Made by a program: the position numbers and the translations under genes. A model generated the notes under the pieces. That model did not search any database, was not told the origin of the DNA, and was given only the letters and a program-made list of their open reading frames with translations. 64,000 nt of DNA from Gilliamella sp. wkB7 (lineage in GTDB: Bacteria > Pseudomonadota > Gammaproteobacteria > Enterobacterales > Orbaceae). The stretch lies in contig NZ_CM004509.1 in NCBI RefSeq assembly GCF_001693435.1, positions 1,860,001-1,924,000 of the forward strand. Direction: 5' to 3'. The stretch's first letter is position 1. Each line of letters opens with the position of its first letter. Shown here one piece after another: positions 42,286-53,335 of this stretch.

Positions 42286-43758
42286 ATGCAACGTATAACT
42301 CGAGTTAAAGTCGATCACAATAATCCATCAAAACTCATTTTATTAGATCAATATAATTTAATATTATCGTTACTAAAACCTTATTTGACCGAACGGACTT
42401 TTTCGATTTTTGCGGTACCAAAGTTAATAGATAATAATCAATATTTAGCTTGGTACACAAATCTTGAAGGTCAACCTATTCCAGTTAATAATATTGCAGA
42501 TGAGTCATTAAAACAAAAGATAACGGAAACGTTACAAACTCGAATAAATGATGTTGAAACATCTATCAAAACAATTGTATTGGATGAAGAACAGCAAAAA
42601 ATAATTTCATTATGGTTACCTCGGATCAAAAGTTTAAGTAATGAAATTCTTGTTATTAATGATGATCCCGTAATAATTTATAGTCTTGATGAGCCTGTTT
42701 TACCTAAACCAGCTATTACAGAGCCAGTCATTTCTCCAAAAACTTTCTGGAGATGGTGGCATGTGTTATTGTTATCTTTATTATTATTAGCCGCATTAGG
42801 TGCTTTGCTACTCTTTTTTTATCCATTTAACAAGGATAAACTAGCAGAAACGATACCTCAAATTACCATTATTTCTCCTATATTGGTAAAAAAACCAGAG
42901 CCAGAACCAATTGCTGAATCTCCTAAAGAAGAACCTAAATTTGTTGAAAATTTAGAGCCAAAAGAGTTACCAATTGAAGATAAAAAGCAAGATATCAAGA
43001 TAGAAAATGCACCTAAACCAGTGCCAAAAGTCAAAAATCCTCCGAATTGTATTACTAAAGAAGAGATAAAGAATAATCCTAACCCATCAAGAATGATTAT
43101 TGTGTTTGATAACTCTTTATCCATGATTGCAACGCTAGCTGAATCACCATCTGAAGTAGAGCAGTTCTTTCAATATTTAAGTTACGGTTATCCAAATTAT
43201 ATGTCAGAACAAGAAAAAATTAAATATTATAAGAAGATGACTCGTTTACCAAGTCGTTTGTCGACAAGTAAAAAAGTAGCTTTATCAAGTATTGATAAAA
43301 TACAACCTAATATCGACATTTCGCTTGTAACTTTAAATCATTGTCCAGCAGCAAATGCTACACAATTTTATGATTATTCCAGCCGTAATATTTTAAAAAA
43401 TAATATAAATAGACTTAATCCATCGGCTGTTGGTGGTGGAGGAACGCCACTTTATAGTGGTTTAGAGAAAGCAAGTAACATGCTTGATGGTGTTAAACGT
43501 GAAGATTATATTTTAATTATAAGTGATGGTGAAGATAACTGTTCTAAGAATAATATCTGTACATTAGCAAATTATATTGCTACAAAAAAACCAAAGCTAA
43601 AAATTAATATTGTTGATATTGCAGGCGAACATAAAATCGATTGTGTTGCTAATATGACAGGAGGAAAAGTTTATATAGCTCAAAGTTCAAAAGATATGAT
43701 TAAACAGATGAATAAAGCCGTTTCAGATCTGAAAGTAGATAGGCCTGTGTGTCAATAA
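42286..43758 (+). CDS. Membrane-anchored vWA protein, second copy
   Basis: A 490-residue paralogue of the preceding protein with the same plan: cytoplasmic module (about 1-135, ending ILVINDDPVIIYSLDEP), Trp-rich helix (about 153-180, FWRWWHVLLLSLLLLAALGA), and vWA domain with MIDAS FDNSLSM (about 274-280), GTPLYSGL and ILIISDGEDNC. The linker after the helix is about 45 residues longer and rich in Pro, Glu and Lys. The six periplasmic cysteines are retained. It ends the cluster; a bidirectional terminator follows. The 119-base gap before it is AT-rich, so it may also have its own promoter. Confidence 0.85.
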   Translation: MQRITRVKVDHNNPSKLILLDQYNLILSLLKPYLTERTFSIFAVPKLIDNNQYLAWYTNLEGQPIPVNNIADESLKQKITETLQTRINDVETSIKTIVLDEEQQKIISLWLPRIKSLSNEILVINDDPVIIYSLDEPVLPKPAITEPVISPKTFWRWWHVLLLSLLLLAALGALLLFFYPFNKDKLAETIPQITIISPILVKKPEPEPIAESPKEEPKFVENLEPKELPIEDKKQDIKIENAPKPVPKVKNPPNCITKEEIKNNPNPSRMIIVFDNSLSMIATLAESPSEVEQFFQYLSYGYPNYMSEQEKIKYYKKMTRLPSRLSTSKKVALSSIDKIQPNIDISLVTLNHCPAANATQFYDYSSRNILKNNINRLNPSAVGGGGTPLYSGLEKASNMLDGVKREDYILIISDGEDNCSKNNICTLANYIATKKPKLKINIVDIAGEHKIDCVANMTGGKVYIAQSSKDMIKQMNKAVSDLKVDRPVCQ

Positions 43759-43823
43759 ATTCTTTTATTTAATCGATTCAATAGATTGAATAAGGTGGTA
43801 AAAGAATGATATTAATTTTAAAA

Positions 43824-43850
43824 AAAACCAGACAGTTGTCTGGTTTTTTA
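43824..43850. terminator. Bidirectional terminator between srf cluster and gyrB
   Basis: The stem AAAACCAGAC/GTCTGGTTTT (43824-43833 and 43838-43847) has an AGTT loop and is flanked by A-run and T-run, so it can stop transcription from both sides. It marks the edge between the accessory cluster and the replication genes. Confidence 0.88.
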
Positions 43851-43874
43851 ATTTATTTTTTTGAAAAAACAATT

Positions 43875-46310
<2,436 letters not shown>

Positions 46311-46328
46311 TTATATCGTTCTGTATAT

Positions 46329-47402
46329 TTAAGAAATTATACCAGATTTTATGTGAAAAATCTTATCATTTTCATTGATCATATGGGTAATCTGATCTTG
46401 ACTAACTGCAGTAATAAATACTTGTGAATTAGCTAATTTTAGACGCTTTGCTAATAATTCTCGTTTGGTGTTATCTAATTCTGAAGCGAAATCATCAATC
46501 AAGTAAACACAAGGTTGTGAGTTTTGTTTTGAATAATACTCACCTTGAGAAAGACGTAACGCGCACATTAATAGTTTTAGCTGACCTCGAGATAACAGAT
46601 CTTCAACAGGAATATTATCGACACGTAATCGAATATCTGCTTTATGAGGACCAACCGAAGTGTAATTAATGAATTTGTCTCTTTCATATTGTTTACGTAA
46701 TATTTCGGAATATTCAATACCATGTTCCCAACCTTGATAATATTGACAATTAATTTGATATTCAGGTAGAAAATCTTGGCAAGTATGAATAATCTCAGGG
46801 AAAATATTTTGAGAATAATCCGCTCTAATCTGGCTTATTTTTTCAGCGATAGGGGAAAGTTCTTTATCCCAAGGTAGTAATTTATTATAGTTATCACATT
46901 GTTTTAGTAGAGCATTACGTTGTTTTAATAAACGTTTTAAATTGTTCCAAAGATGAACAAATTCGGGATAATGATGAAAGCAGCCCCAATCAATAAACGA
47001 ACGTCGATATTTTGGACCTCCAGTAAGTAAATCAAAACCTTCTGGTGTGATTAATTGGATCGGTAAAAGTTTAGCTAAATCAGTTAATCGGAAACCATCA
47101 TCACCATCAATTTTTATTTTATTATCATTATTACGATTTTTTGCAAGACCAATTGTTCGGATTTGCTGATTGATTGATTTAATTCGGCTGAATAAAACTA
47201 ATTCTGGTTGTTCATGTTGTATAATTCGGTTGGATTGAATGTGTCTAAATGCACGACCATGCCCAAGCATATAAATGGCTTCAAGTAGACTGGTTTTGCC
47301 ACTACCGTTATCACCTATAATGTAGTTGAAATGATGAGATAATGATAACTCAGCATAATCAATATTACGGAAATGATGAATTTTGATTTGTGAAATTGTC
47401 AT
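46329..47402 (-). CDS. recF: DNA replication and repair protein RecF
   Basis: A 357-residue SMC-like ATPase (E. coli 357). The Walker A is GDNGSGKTSLLEA (about 31-43), the signature-type motif is LSRGQLKLL, and Walker B is CVYLIDDFASELD. RecF helps load RecA at gaps through RecFOR. It is between dnaN and gyrB on the same strand, the classic order. A perfect 9-bp hairpin (47415-47438) lies in its leader just after dnaN. Confidence 0.97.
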   Translation of the reverse strand: MTISQIKIHHFRNIDYAELSLSHHFNYIIGDNGSGKTSLLEAIYMLGHGRAFRHIQSNRIIQHEQPELVLFSRIKSINQQIRTIGLAKNRNNDNKIKIDGDDGFRLTDLAKLLPIQLITPEGFDLLTGGPKYRRSFIDWGCFHHYPEFVHLWNNLKRLLKQRNALLKQCDNYNKLLPWDKELSPIAEKISQIRADYSQNIFPEIIHTCQDFLPEYQINCQYYQGWEHGIEYSEILRKQYERDKFINYTSVGPHKADIRLRVDNIPVEDLLSRGQLKLLMCALRLSQGEYYSKQNSQPCVYLIDDFASELDNTKRELLAKRLKLANSQVFITAVSQDQITHMINENDKIFHIKSGIIS

Positions 47403-47414
47403 ATTAATGAATAA

Positions 47415-47438
47415 AGCTTCTGGTTGTTACCAGAAGCT
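47415..47438 (-). promoter_or_regulatory. Perfect hairpin between dnaN and recF
   Basis: AGCTTCTGG (47415-47423) and CCAGAAGCT (47430-47438) form a 9-bp stem with a 6-base loop. On the minus strand it follows the dnaN stop and precedes the recF ATG by about a dozen bases, with only a short T-rich tail. It could be a weak terminator or a translation-limiting hairpin for recF. Confidence 0.6.
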
Positions 47439-47451
47439 AGATGAGATTTGA

Positions 47452-48555
47452 TTATAAACGCATTGGCATAACAACATAAATGGCTGATTGATCATTAATA
47501 TCTTCGATCTGAACACTTGATGTTGCATCAGTTAATAAAAGCTGTACGCTATCGCATTTTAATGTGTTTAATATATCTAATAAATAGGTTACATTAAAGC
47601 CAATTTCAAGTTCTGCTGATTTATATTTTACATCAATTAATTCTTCAGCTTCTTCTTGTTCTGGATTATTTGCTGTGATTTTTATTTGATTGTTATGTAC
47701 ATACAATCTTATTCCGCGGAATTTTTCATTAGATAAAATTGCTACCCGAGATAGGGCATTTCTTAATTCATCACATGATACTTCTAGAGGTTTATCCGGA
47801 TTACGAGGTAGTACTCGTTTATAGTCTGGAAATCTTCCATCAATCAATTTTGATGTAAAAGTGAAATCACCAAGATTAACACGTAAATTATTATTTCCAA
47901 TTTGTATATTAATCGGTTCCTCATTATCACCAACAAGTTTTGCAAGTTCAATTACACCTTTTCTTGGAAGAATTACGGAACAAGCAGCAGAAATATTTTG
48001 CCCAATAGGTTGAGCACAAAATGCTAAGCGGTGACCATCAGTCGCAACTGATTTTAATAAACCATCCTCAATTTCAAATAACATACCATTTAAATAATAT
48101 CTTACATCTTGATTAGCCATTGAGAATTGAACTGCATCAATAAGTCGTTTTATGGTTTTTTGTGGGACGGAAAGATCAATGTCACTTTGCCAATTTTCAA
48201 GATTAGGAAAATCACTAGCAGGTAATGTCGTTAAAGAAAATTTACTTCGACCAGATTGAATGATTAATCGATTATCGTCAACCGTTATTGAAATTTGAGC
48301 ATTACTAGGCAAATTACGACAAATATCGAGAAATTTTTTCGCGGGAACCGTTGTTGCACCTGGCTCATTTGCCTCGATCAAAGGTAAATGAGAAATCATC
48401 TCAATTTCTAGATCTGTACTTGTCATTGATAAAACATTATCACTTACTTGTAATAATAAATTACCTAAAATTGGTAATGTCGGACGACTGCTGAGTGGTG
48501 CGCTAACAAGTTGCAATGGTTTGATAAGTTTTTCGCGATCAATAATAAATTTCAT
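47452..48555 (-). CDS. dnaN: DNA polymerase III sliding clamp (beta subunit)
   Basis: A 367-residue protein (E. coli 366) opening MKFIIDREKLIKPLQLVSAPL and ending in the conserved VMPMRL. It contains the three clamp subdomains, including LLEVATDGHRLAF-type sequence LKSVATDGHRLAFC and DGRFPDYKRVLPRN. It forms the dimeric processivity ring of the replicase. It is 16 bases after dnaA and presumably cotranscribed with it. Confidence 0.98.
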   Translation of the reverse strand: MKFIIDREKLIKPLQLVSAPLSSRPTLPILGNLLLQVSDNVLSMTSTDLEIEMISHLPLIEANEPGATTVPAKKFLDICRNLPSNAQISITVDDNRLIIQSGRSKFSLTTLPASDFPNLENWQSDIDLSVPQKTIKRLIDAVQFSMANQDVRYYLNGMLFEIEDGLLKSVATDGHRLAFCAQPIGQNISAACSVILPRKGVIELAKLVGDNEEPINIQIGNNNLRVNLGDFTFTSKLIDGRFPDYKRVLPRNPDKPLEVSCDELRNALSRVAILSNEKFRGIRLYVHNNQIKITANNPEQEEAEELIDVKYKSAELEIGFNVTYLLDILNTLKCDSVQLLLTDATSSVQIEDINDQSAIYVVMPMRL

Positions 48556-48571
48556 AATGTTGATTCTTTTT

Positions 48572-49930
48572 TTAGGTTGATAATGTTCGAATTAAATTAG
48601 AATAATCTTCTTTAATATCATTGTTTTCTTCTTTTAATTCTGCGATTTTACGGCATGCATGTAATACTGTTGTATGATCTCTCCCTCCAAATCCATCACC
48701 AATTTCAGGAAGACTTTTGTTTGTTAACTCTTTCGCTAACGCCATTGCAACTTGACGAGGTCTTGCAACGGATCGTGAACGACGTTTTGATAACAAATCA
48801 GATACTTTGATCTTATAATATTCAGCAACTGTTTTTTGTATATTTTCAATAGTTACAAGTTTTTCTTGCAAAGCAAGTAAATCTTTTAGAGCATCTTTTA
48901 CAAAATCAATAGTAATAGATTTACCAGTAAAATTAGCATTAGCAATAACGCGATTAAGCGCGCCTTCTAATTCACGTACATTGGAACGTAGACGTTTAGC
49001 AATAAAAAAAGCAACCTCTTCTAATAGCTTAATATTATTTTCTTCAGCTTTCTTCATTAAAATTGCCACACGTGTTTCAAGTTCTGGTGGCTCTATTGCT
49101 ATTGTTAATCCCCAGCCAAAACGTGATTTTAAGCGATCTTCCACGCCATTTATCTCTTTTGGATAACGATCTGAGGTTAATATTATTTGTTGGTTACCTT
49201 CTAGAAGTGAATTAAAAGTATGAAAAAACTCTTCTTGTGAACGTTCTTTATTAGCAAAAAATTGTATGTCATCAATAAGCAATGCATCAACAGAACGATA
49301 ATAGTTTTTAAACTCTTCAATCGCATTATTTTGCAAGGCTTTTACCATATCTTGTACAAAACGTTCTGAATGCATATAAACAACTTTTGCATTATCTTTT
49401 TCTTCAATTATTTGATTACCAACAGCATGCAATAAATGGGTTTTACCCAACCCAGTTGAGCCATATAAAAACAATGGGTTATAAGCTTTTCCTGGATTCT
49501 GTGCAACTTGTTTGGCAGCAGCAACTGCAAGTTGATTAGACTTACCTTCAACAAAGCTATTAAATGTGTGTTTATGATTAATACCAGAATGATAAGCGTG
49601 ATTATTATTACTTTCTTTAGTCATTTTCCAAGCAGGAACCAGTTCTGCTTTTGGTTGTTCATTTTTGACTTTTTTATCCGTTGAAATAGTTGAACCAACT
49701 TCAAGATGTAATTTCAAAGAATCATTATTAAAATGCTTATTTAGTAATTGAGATATTGTTGTTAAATATTTATTTCTGACCCAATCTAAAACAAATCTAT
49801 TAGGAGCATAAATATAAAGTTTATTATCAACCATTTCCGCTTGCAATGGTCGAATCCATAAATTAAATTCAGTTGTCGGAAGCTCTTCTTGTAATTGAGA
49901 AAGACAATCTTGCCAAATAGCGGTAGGCAC
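48572..49930 (-). CDS. dnaA: Chromosomal replication initiator DnaA
   Basis: A 452-residue AAA+ protein (E. coli 467). It starts at GTG (as in E. coli) with AAAGGAG upstream. Domain I begins [20 protein letters not shown]. Domain III has Walker [14 protein letters not shown] (about 157-169) and Walker [11 protein letters not shown]. Domain IV has [13 protein letters not shown] and the DnaA-box-reading [14 protein letters not shown] (about 415-428). The linker domain II is shorter than in E. coli. The gene heads dnaA-dnaN-recF-gyrB. Upstream is ompA rather than the usual rpmH-rnpA. Confidence 0.98.
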   Translation of the reverse strand: MPTAIWQDCLSQLQEELPTTEFNLWIRPLQAEMVDNKLYIYAPNRFVLDWVRNKYLTTISQLLNKHFNNDSLKLHLEVGSTISTDKKVKNEQPKAELVPAWKMTKESNNNHAYHSGINHKHTFNSFVEGKSNQLAVAAAKQVAQNPGKAYNPLFLYGSTGLGKTHLLHAVGNQIIEEKDNAKVVYMHSERFVQDMVKALQNNAIEEFKNYYRSVDALLIDDIQFFANKERSQEEFFHTFNSLLEGNQQIILTSDRYPKEINGVEDRLKSRFGWGLTIAIEPPELETRVAILMKKAEENNIKLLEEVAFFIAKRLRSNVRELEGALNRVIANANFTGKSITIDFVKDALKDLLALQEKLVTIENIQKTVAEYYKIKVSDLLSKRRSRSVARPRQVAMALAKELTNKSLPEIGDGFGGRDHTTVLHACRKIAELKEENNDIKEDYSNLIRTLST

Positions 49931-49970
49931 AGCAACTCCTTTAATTTAAATTACTAACAATGCTTTTATA

Positions 49971-49993
49971 ATTATAATCTTTTTTGTGGATTA
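49971..49993 (-). promoter_or_regulatory. dnaA promoter region with one near-consensus DnaA box
   Basis: On the minus strand TAATCCACA (49985-49993) differs from TTATCCACA at one base and lies just upstream of TATAAT (49971-49976). This would suit autorepression of dnaA. Only one such box is visible, so this is not read as an origin. Confidence 0.42.
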
Positions 49994-50043
49994 TTTATAG
50001 ATAGAAGCGACTATATAATTTAATGACTAAGAATTATATAGAT

Positions 50044-50071
50044 AAAAAAACCCGGTTTAACCGGGTTTTTT
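50044..50071. terminator. Terminator of ompA (symmetrical)
   Basis: A perfect palindromic stem CCCGGTT/AACCGGG (50051-50065) flanked by A-run and T-run. It is just downstream of the minus-strand ompA stop and separates ompA from the dnaA promoter. Confidence 0.9.
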
Positions 50072-50086
50072 CAGTAGAACTAATAA

Positions 50087-51193
50087 TTAATGTGTTGTAT
50101 CAATAACTTTAACTTCTTGAATGTTACGTGCTTTAACTTCAATTTCAACACGACGATCTGGTGCTAAACATGCTTTTAAGTTAGCGCCGTGAAGACCATT
50201 ACATTTAGTACCTGTAACTGGTTGTGTTTTACCTACACCACGTGCACTGATTAAATCAGCTGGAACACCTTTTTCTACTAGGTATTTCATTACTGAATGT
50301 GCACGTTGTTCAGAAAGTTTTTGATTATAGTTATCTGAACCGATACGGTCTGTATGACCAATTACAACGATAGCACTTTGAGTTGGGTTAATTTTAACAA
50401 GAGATGTTAATAAGTTGTCTAATGCTTGACGACCTTCAGCTTTTAAATCTGACTTCGCATAAGCAAATAATACATCTTCATTTAATACATAACGGTTTTC
50501 TTGTGTTTTGACTTCAACTTCTGGTGGTGGTGTTACAGTTGGTGAACCTAAACGGTAAGTAATACCTAAAGTTAACAAACCTGCGTCTGGTGATGCATTA
50601 GTTTTAGTATGAATATGTTGAACATATTGATATTCTAAACGAGTAGAGAAGTCTTCATCAAAGCGATAGTCAAGACCTAATGCATAAACAGGAGATAAAT
50701 CAGTTTTTGTACCACCGTGTCCGTATCTATCTTTAACCAAACCGCTATTTTTCCATTTAGCAATAGTTACCATTCCACCAGCACGACCATAAATATCAAG
50801 GTCATCAGAGATGAATGATATTGGATAGCTTAATTTACCAGTTAAAGAAACACCTTGTGCAGACACTTTGCTATGACCTAGATCACGGTGTGTTCCTTGA
50901 TCATTGTAACTCTTTTTATATTTAGCAGAACCTAACCAGTCATAGCCCAATTCAAATGCTAAATAAGGATTTGCTTGGAAACCAAGAAAAGCACCGCCGC
51001 CAATATTGCTACGATCAGAAGTGCTAACACCAACGTTTGAGTTTTCACGGATTTTATTTGCATCTAATCTGTAGAGTTCAGACCAACCTAATTTAGCACC
51101 TGTATAAAAAGTGTTATCTTCATATGCTGCATTAGCTGCAGTAGCTGTTAAGCTTGCAACTGCGATTGCTAGAGCTAGAGTTGTTTTTTTCAT
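50087..51193 (-). CDS. ompA: Outer membrane protein OmpA
   Basis: A 368-residue porin-like protein. The signal peptide is residues 1-22 (ending AANA). An eight-stranded barrel with YTGAKLGWSE and FELGYDWLGSAKY spans about 23-215, then a short Pro linker (TVTPPPEVEVK) and the peptidoglycan-binding OmpA_C domain with VIGHTDRIGSDNYNQKLSEQ. Two cysteines near the end (KCNGLHGANLKAC) are the conserved disulfide pair. It anchors the outer membrane to the wall. The leader before the ATG is long, as in E. coli. It lies between dnaA and rdgC. Confidence 0.95.
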   Translation of the reverse strand: MKKTTLALAIAVASLTATAANAAYEDNTFYTGAKLGWSELYRLDANKIRENSNVGVSTSDRSNIGGGAFLGFQANPYLAFELGYDWLGSAKYKKSYNDQGTHRDLGHSKVSAQGVSLTGKLSYPISFISDDLDIYGRAGGMVTIAKWKNSGLVKDRYGHGGTKTDLSPVYALGLDYRFDEDFSTRLEYQYVQHIHTKTNASPDAGLLTLGITYRLGSPTVTPPPEVEVKTQENRYVLNEDVLFAYAKSDLKAEGRQALDNLLTSLVKINPTQSAIVVIGHTDRIGSDNYNQKLSEQRAHSVMKYLVEKGVPADLISARGVGKTQPVTGTKCNGLHGANLKACLAPDRRVEIEVKARNIQEVKVIDTTH

Positions 51194-51316
51194 TTTTTTG
51201 CCTCAACTTTAATGTTGTTATAGACGATGTTTAGTTTCCTTTTGTTTAAATTTCACTTTAAATAAAAGAATAATTACTTATTGTTGTATTAATTATGTTA
51301 CACATAATCTTAATTG

Positions 51317-51325
51317 ATTATAGCA
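51317..51325 (-). promoter_or_regulatory. Predicted extended -10 promoter of ompA
   Basis: Read on the minus strand this is TGCTATAAT, an extended -10 element about 120 bases upstream of the ompA ATG. The implied long leader fits the known long, stable 5' UTR of ompA. No good -35 is seen. Confidence 0.55.
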
Positions 51326-51384
51326 TATATTATATGCAAATCTACATCTAATGACATTGTGTTCAAAAAATTTAAACAATGCTA

Positions 51385-52293
51385 TCAAAATATTTTGTTA
51401 ATCACTGTAGAAAAATCATTAATTGTATTCGATAATACTTTTGACATAATAAAAAAATCAGCTTCAAGCCGTTTATCAAATTCATCTGAGCTTATATCTT
51501 CGTTTTCATCAAGTATAATTGAATCAAATTTAATTCGTTTAAATGTTAGATCAGAATTAACAATAAAGTTAACACCTCTTTCATCGACAATTTTCATTTT
51601 AGTAATCCATTTACCAGAATCAAAATGAATGCGCATTTCATCGCTTGTGATTTCTTGATTTTTACAGCTAATAATTCCGTTGCCTTCAAGTGGATCTTTC
51701 AGTTCTGCTTGGTCACCTAATATAAAAGGAGAGAAATTGAGCTTTTCTTTAACCCATGTTGTCATAATCTGTTCAAGCGGTTTATCAATTGATAATGGAG
51801 TTAATGCTAATGCACCAAGTTCTTTACGTAAAATCGCTAGAATATCTTCAGTTTGCTTAAAACTACTACAATCAACTACAATGCGTTTGTTTTCTGTATC
51901 AATCCAAAGCCAATAATAGTTATATTTACTAAAAGCCCTTGGCATTAAGTCAATCATAACTTCATCTTTTAAGCTAGCTTTCTCATTTTTTGTAAGTTTC
52001 CTACTCAAAGCTTGCTCTTGTTTATCAATTTTTTCTAATAAAGTTTGTTTAATGACGGGCGCTGGTAATATTTTGGTTTCTTTTTTTATACGTAATAATA
52101 AATGTCCTTGCATATCGACAATAAAATCACTTTGATTATTATCGTTATAAGGTGAAACCCAACCCATTTTTGTTGTGTCTAAGTTGCCACATGGTGTAAA
52201 TAGGTGAGATTTAATTGCTTTTTCAATAGTATCTTTGTTGAATAAACTGTCATTATTCAATTGGTAAATAATGGCATTTTTAAACCAGAGCAT
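51385..52293 (-). CDS. rdgC: Recombination-associated protein RdgC
   Basis: A 302-residue protein (E. coli 303). It starts MLWFKNAIIYQLN, contains FTPCGNLDTTKMGWVSP and KNEKASLKDEVMIDLMPRAF, and ends with DADFFIMSKVLSNTI, all matching RdgC. RdgC is a ring-shaped dimer that binds DNA and modulates RecA. It is upstream of ompA on the same strand with a 191-base gap. Confidence 0.96.
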   Translation of the reverse strand: MLWFKNAIIYQLNNDSLFNKDTIEKAIKSHLFTPCGNLDTTKMGWVSPYNDNNQSDFIVDMQGHLLLRIKKETKILPAPVIKQTLLEKIDKQEQALSRKLTKNEKASLKDEVMIDLMPRAFSKYNYYWLWIDTENKRIVVDCSSFKQTEDILAILRKELGALALTPLSIDKPLEQIMTTWVKEKLNFSPFILGDQAELKDPLEGNGIISCKNQEITSDEMRIHFDSGKWITKMKIVDERGVNFIVNSDLTFKRIKFDSIILDENEDISSDEFDKRLEADFFIMSKVLSNTINDFSTVINKIF

Positions 52294-52419
52294 GTATTTA
52301 TCGTTCCTAAAGTGTGTTTATGGTTGTTATTTTACCATGTTTAGTTTTTATTAACTGCTTATAAACTGTAAAACAGTTATTGTTTTATTATTGATCTGAA
52401 ATTTAGCCTCTTTCTAAAA

Positions 52420-53169
52420 TTAGAATTTATAAGATATACCCATATAAATAGATGTTACTGTACTATTATCAACCATTGGACTGTCTGCAGCATCACCAGT
52501 TAATTTATCAATATGTAAACTACCAAATGTAGAAATATTATCAGTTAATAAATATTGCATTCCTATTTCAGCGTAAGGGGTGAATGAACAGTCAGCATTA
52601 AAGTAATGTAATTTTGAACGTGACGATTCTTTATGAGGAATACCATAATAATAATCGTTATGTTTGCTGTTTGCCCAGTTTATACCTATAGTTGGAACAA
52701 TTACTAAGTTACCTTGCATATAAGGAATACTATAATCAGCATTGGCTAATAAACTATTACTTTCATTTAATATATCAGCCCCTATACTACTTGAAAAACT
52801 TCCAAAGTTGGTATCTATAGAGTATTCAATTTCTGCCAATAAGGTTGAGTGACGGCTATCAAGAAGTTTTAATTGATGATTATTGGAATCATGCGGTTTA
52901 AATTCATTAGATAAGTAACTTACTCCAATAGATAGACTTTGGTTATTTGTATTATAAACATAAATACCCGCTGATAAATCATCGATAAAAAATAGACCAT
53001 TATCATAATCAATATGTGGAATAGGATAAAATTTTGAACTATAACTTTTATATGGAGAATTTACCCAACCAATACCTAATCCGATAGATGTTGGGTTGGC
53101 GAATACTGTAGGTATAGTTGGTAAAGTGATTAATAGTAAAATAGAAATTGCACAAAGTGTTTTTTTCAT
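52420..53169 (-). CDS. MipA/OmpV-family outer membrane protein
   Basis: A 249-residue protein with a signal peptide (about 1-24, ending VFA). The start of the mature part (TSIGLGIGWVNSPYKSY, then YPIPHIDYDNGLFFIDDLSAG) is typical of the MipA/OmpV family, and the sequence alternates as expected for a beta-barrel, ending in an aromatic (MGISYKF). Some members scaffold peptidoglycan enzymes and others are inducible porin-like proteins; neither can be decided here. It may be transcribed alone. Confidence 0.85.
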   Translation of the reverse strand: MKKTLCAISILLLITLPTIPTVFANPTSIGLGIGWVNSPYKSYSSKFYPIPHIDYDNGLFFIDDLSAGIYVYNTNNQSLSIGVSYLSNEFKPHDSNNHQLKLLDSRHSTLLAEIEYSIDTNFGSFSSSIGADILNESNSLLANADYSIPYMQGNLVIVPTIGINWANSKHNDYYYGIPHKESSRSKLHYFNADCSFTPYAEIGMQYLLTDNISTFGSLHIDKLTGDAADSPMVDNSTVTSIYMGISYKF

Positions 53170-53335
53170 CTTTTTTATATCTATGAAAGTAATAATGCTA
53201 TTATCTAATTAAGCATTATTCATCTGAGTTTATGGTCACACAATCAATACATTAATTGTACATTGTAACAAATGAATTTCCTTAATAATAATGCCACATT
53301 TTATCATGTTTGAATATCGAATAGTGAGAGAAGTT

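Noticed and set aside
25691..43758. Prophage or complete type VI secretion locus
   Set aside because: No integrase, capsid, tail, TssB/C, ClpV, VgrG or Hcp gene is present; only the signalling-type accessory genes resemble T6SS.
49931..50043. Chromosomal origin next to dnaA
   Set aside because: Only one near-consensus DnaA box and no AT-rich repeat array are visible, so it is read as the dnaA promoter.
52366..52390. AACTG/CAGTT hairpin downstream of the MipA-like gene as a terminator
   Set aside because: The stem is only five or six pairs and lacks a clear T-run on the relevant strand.
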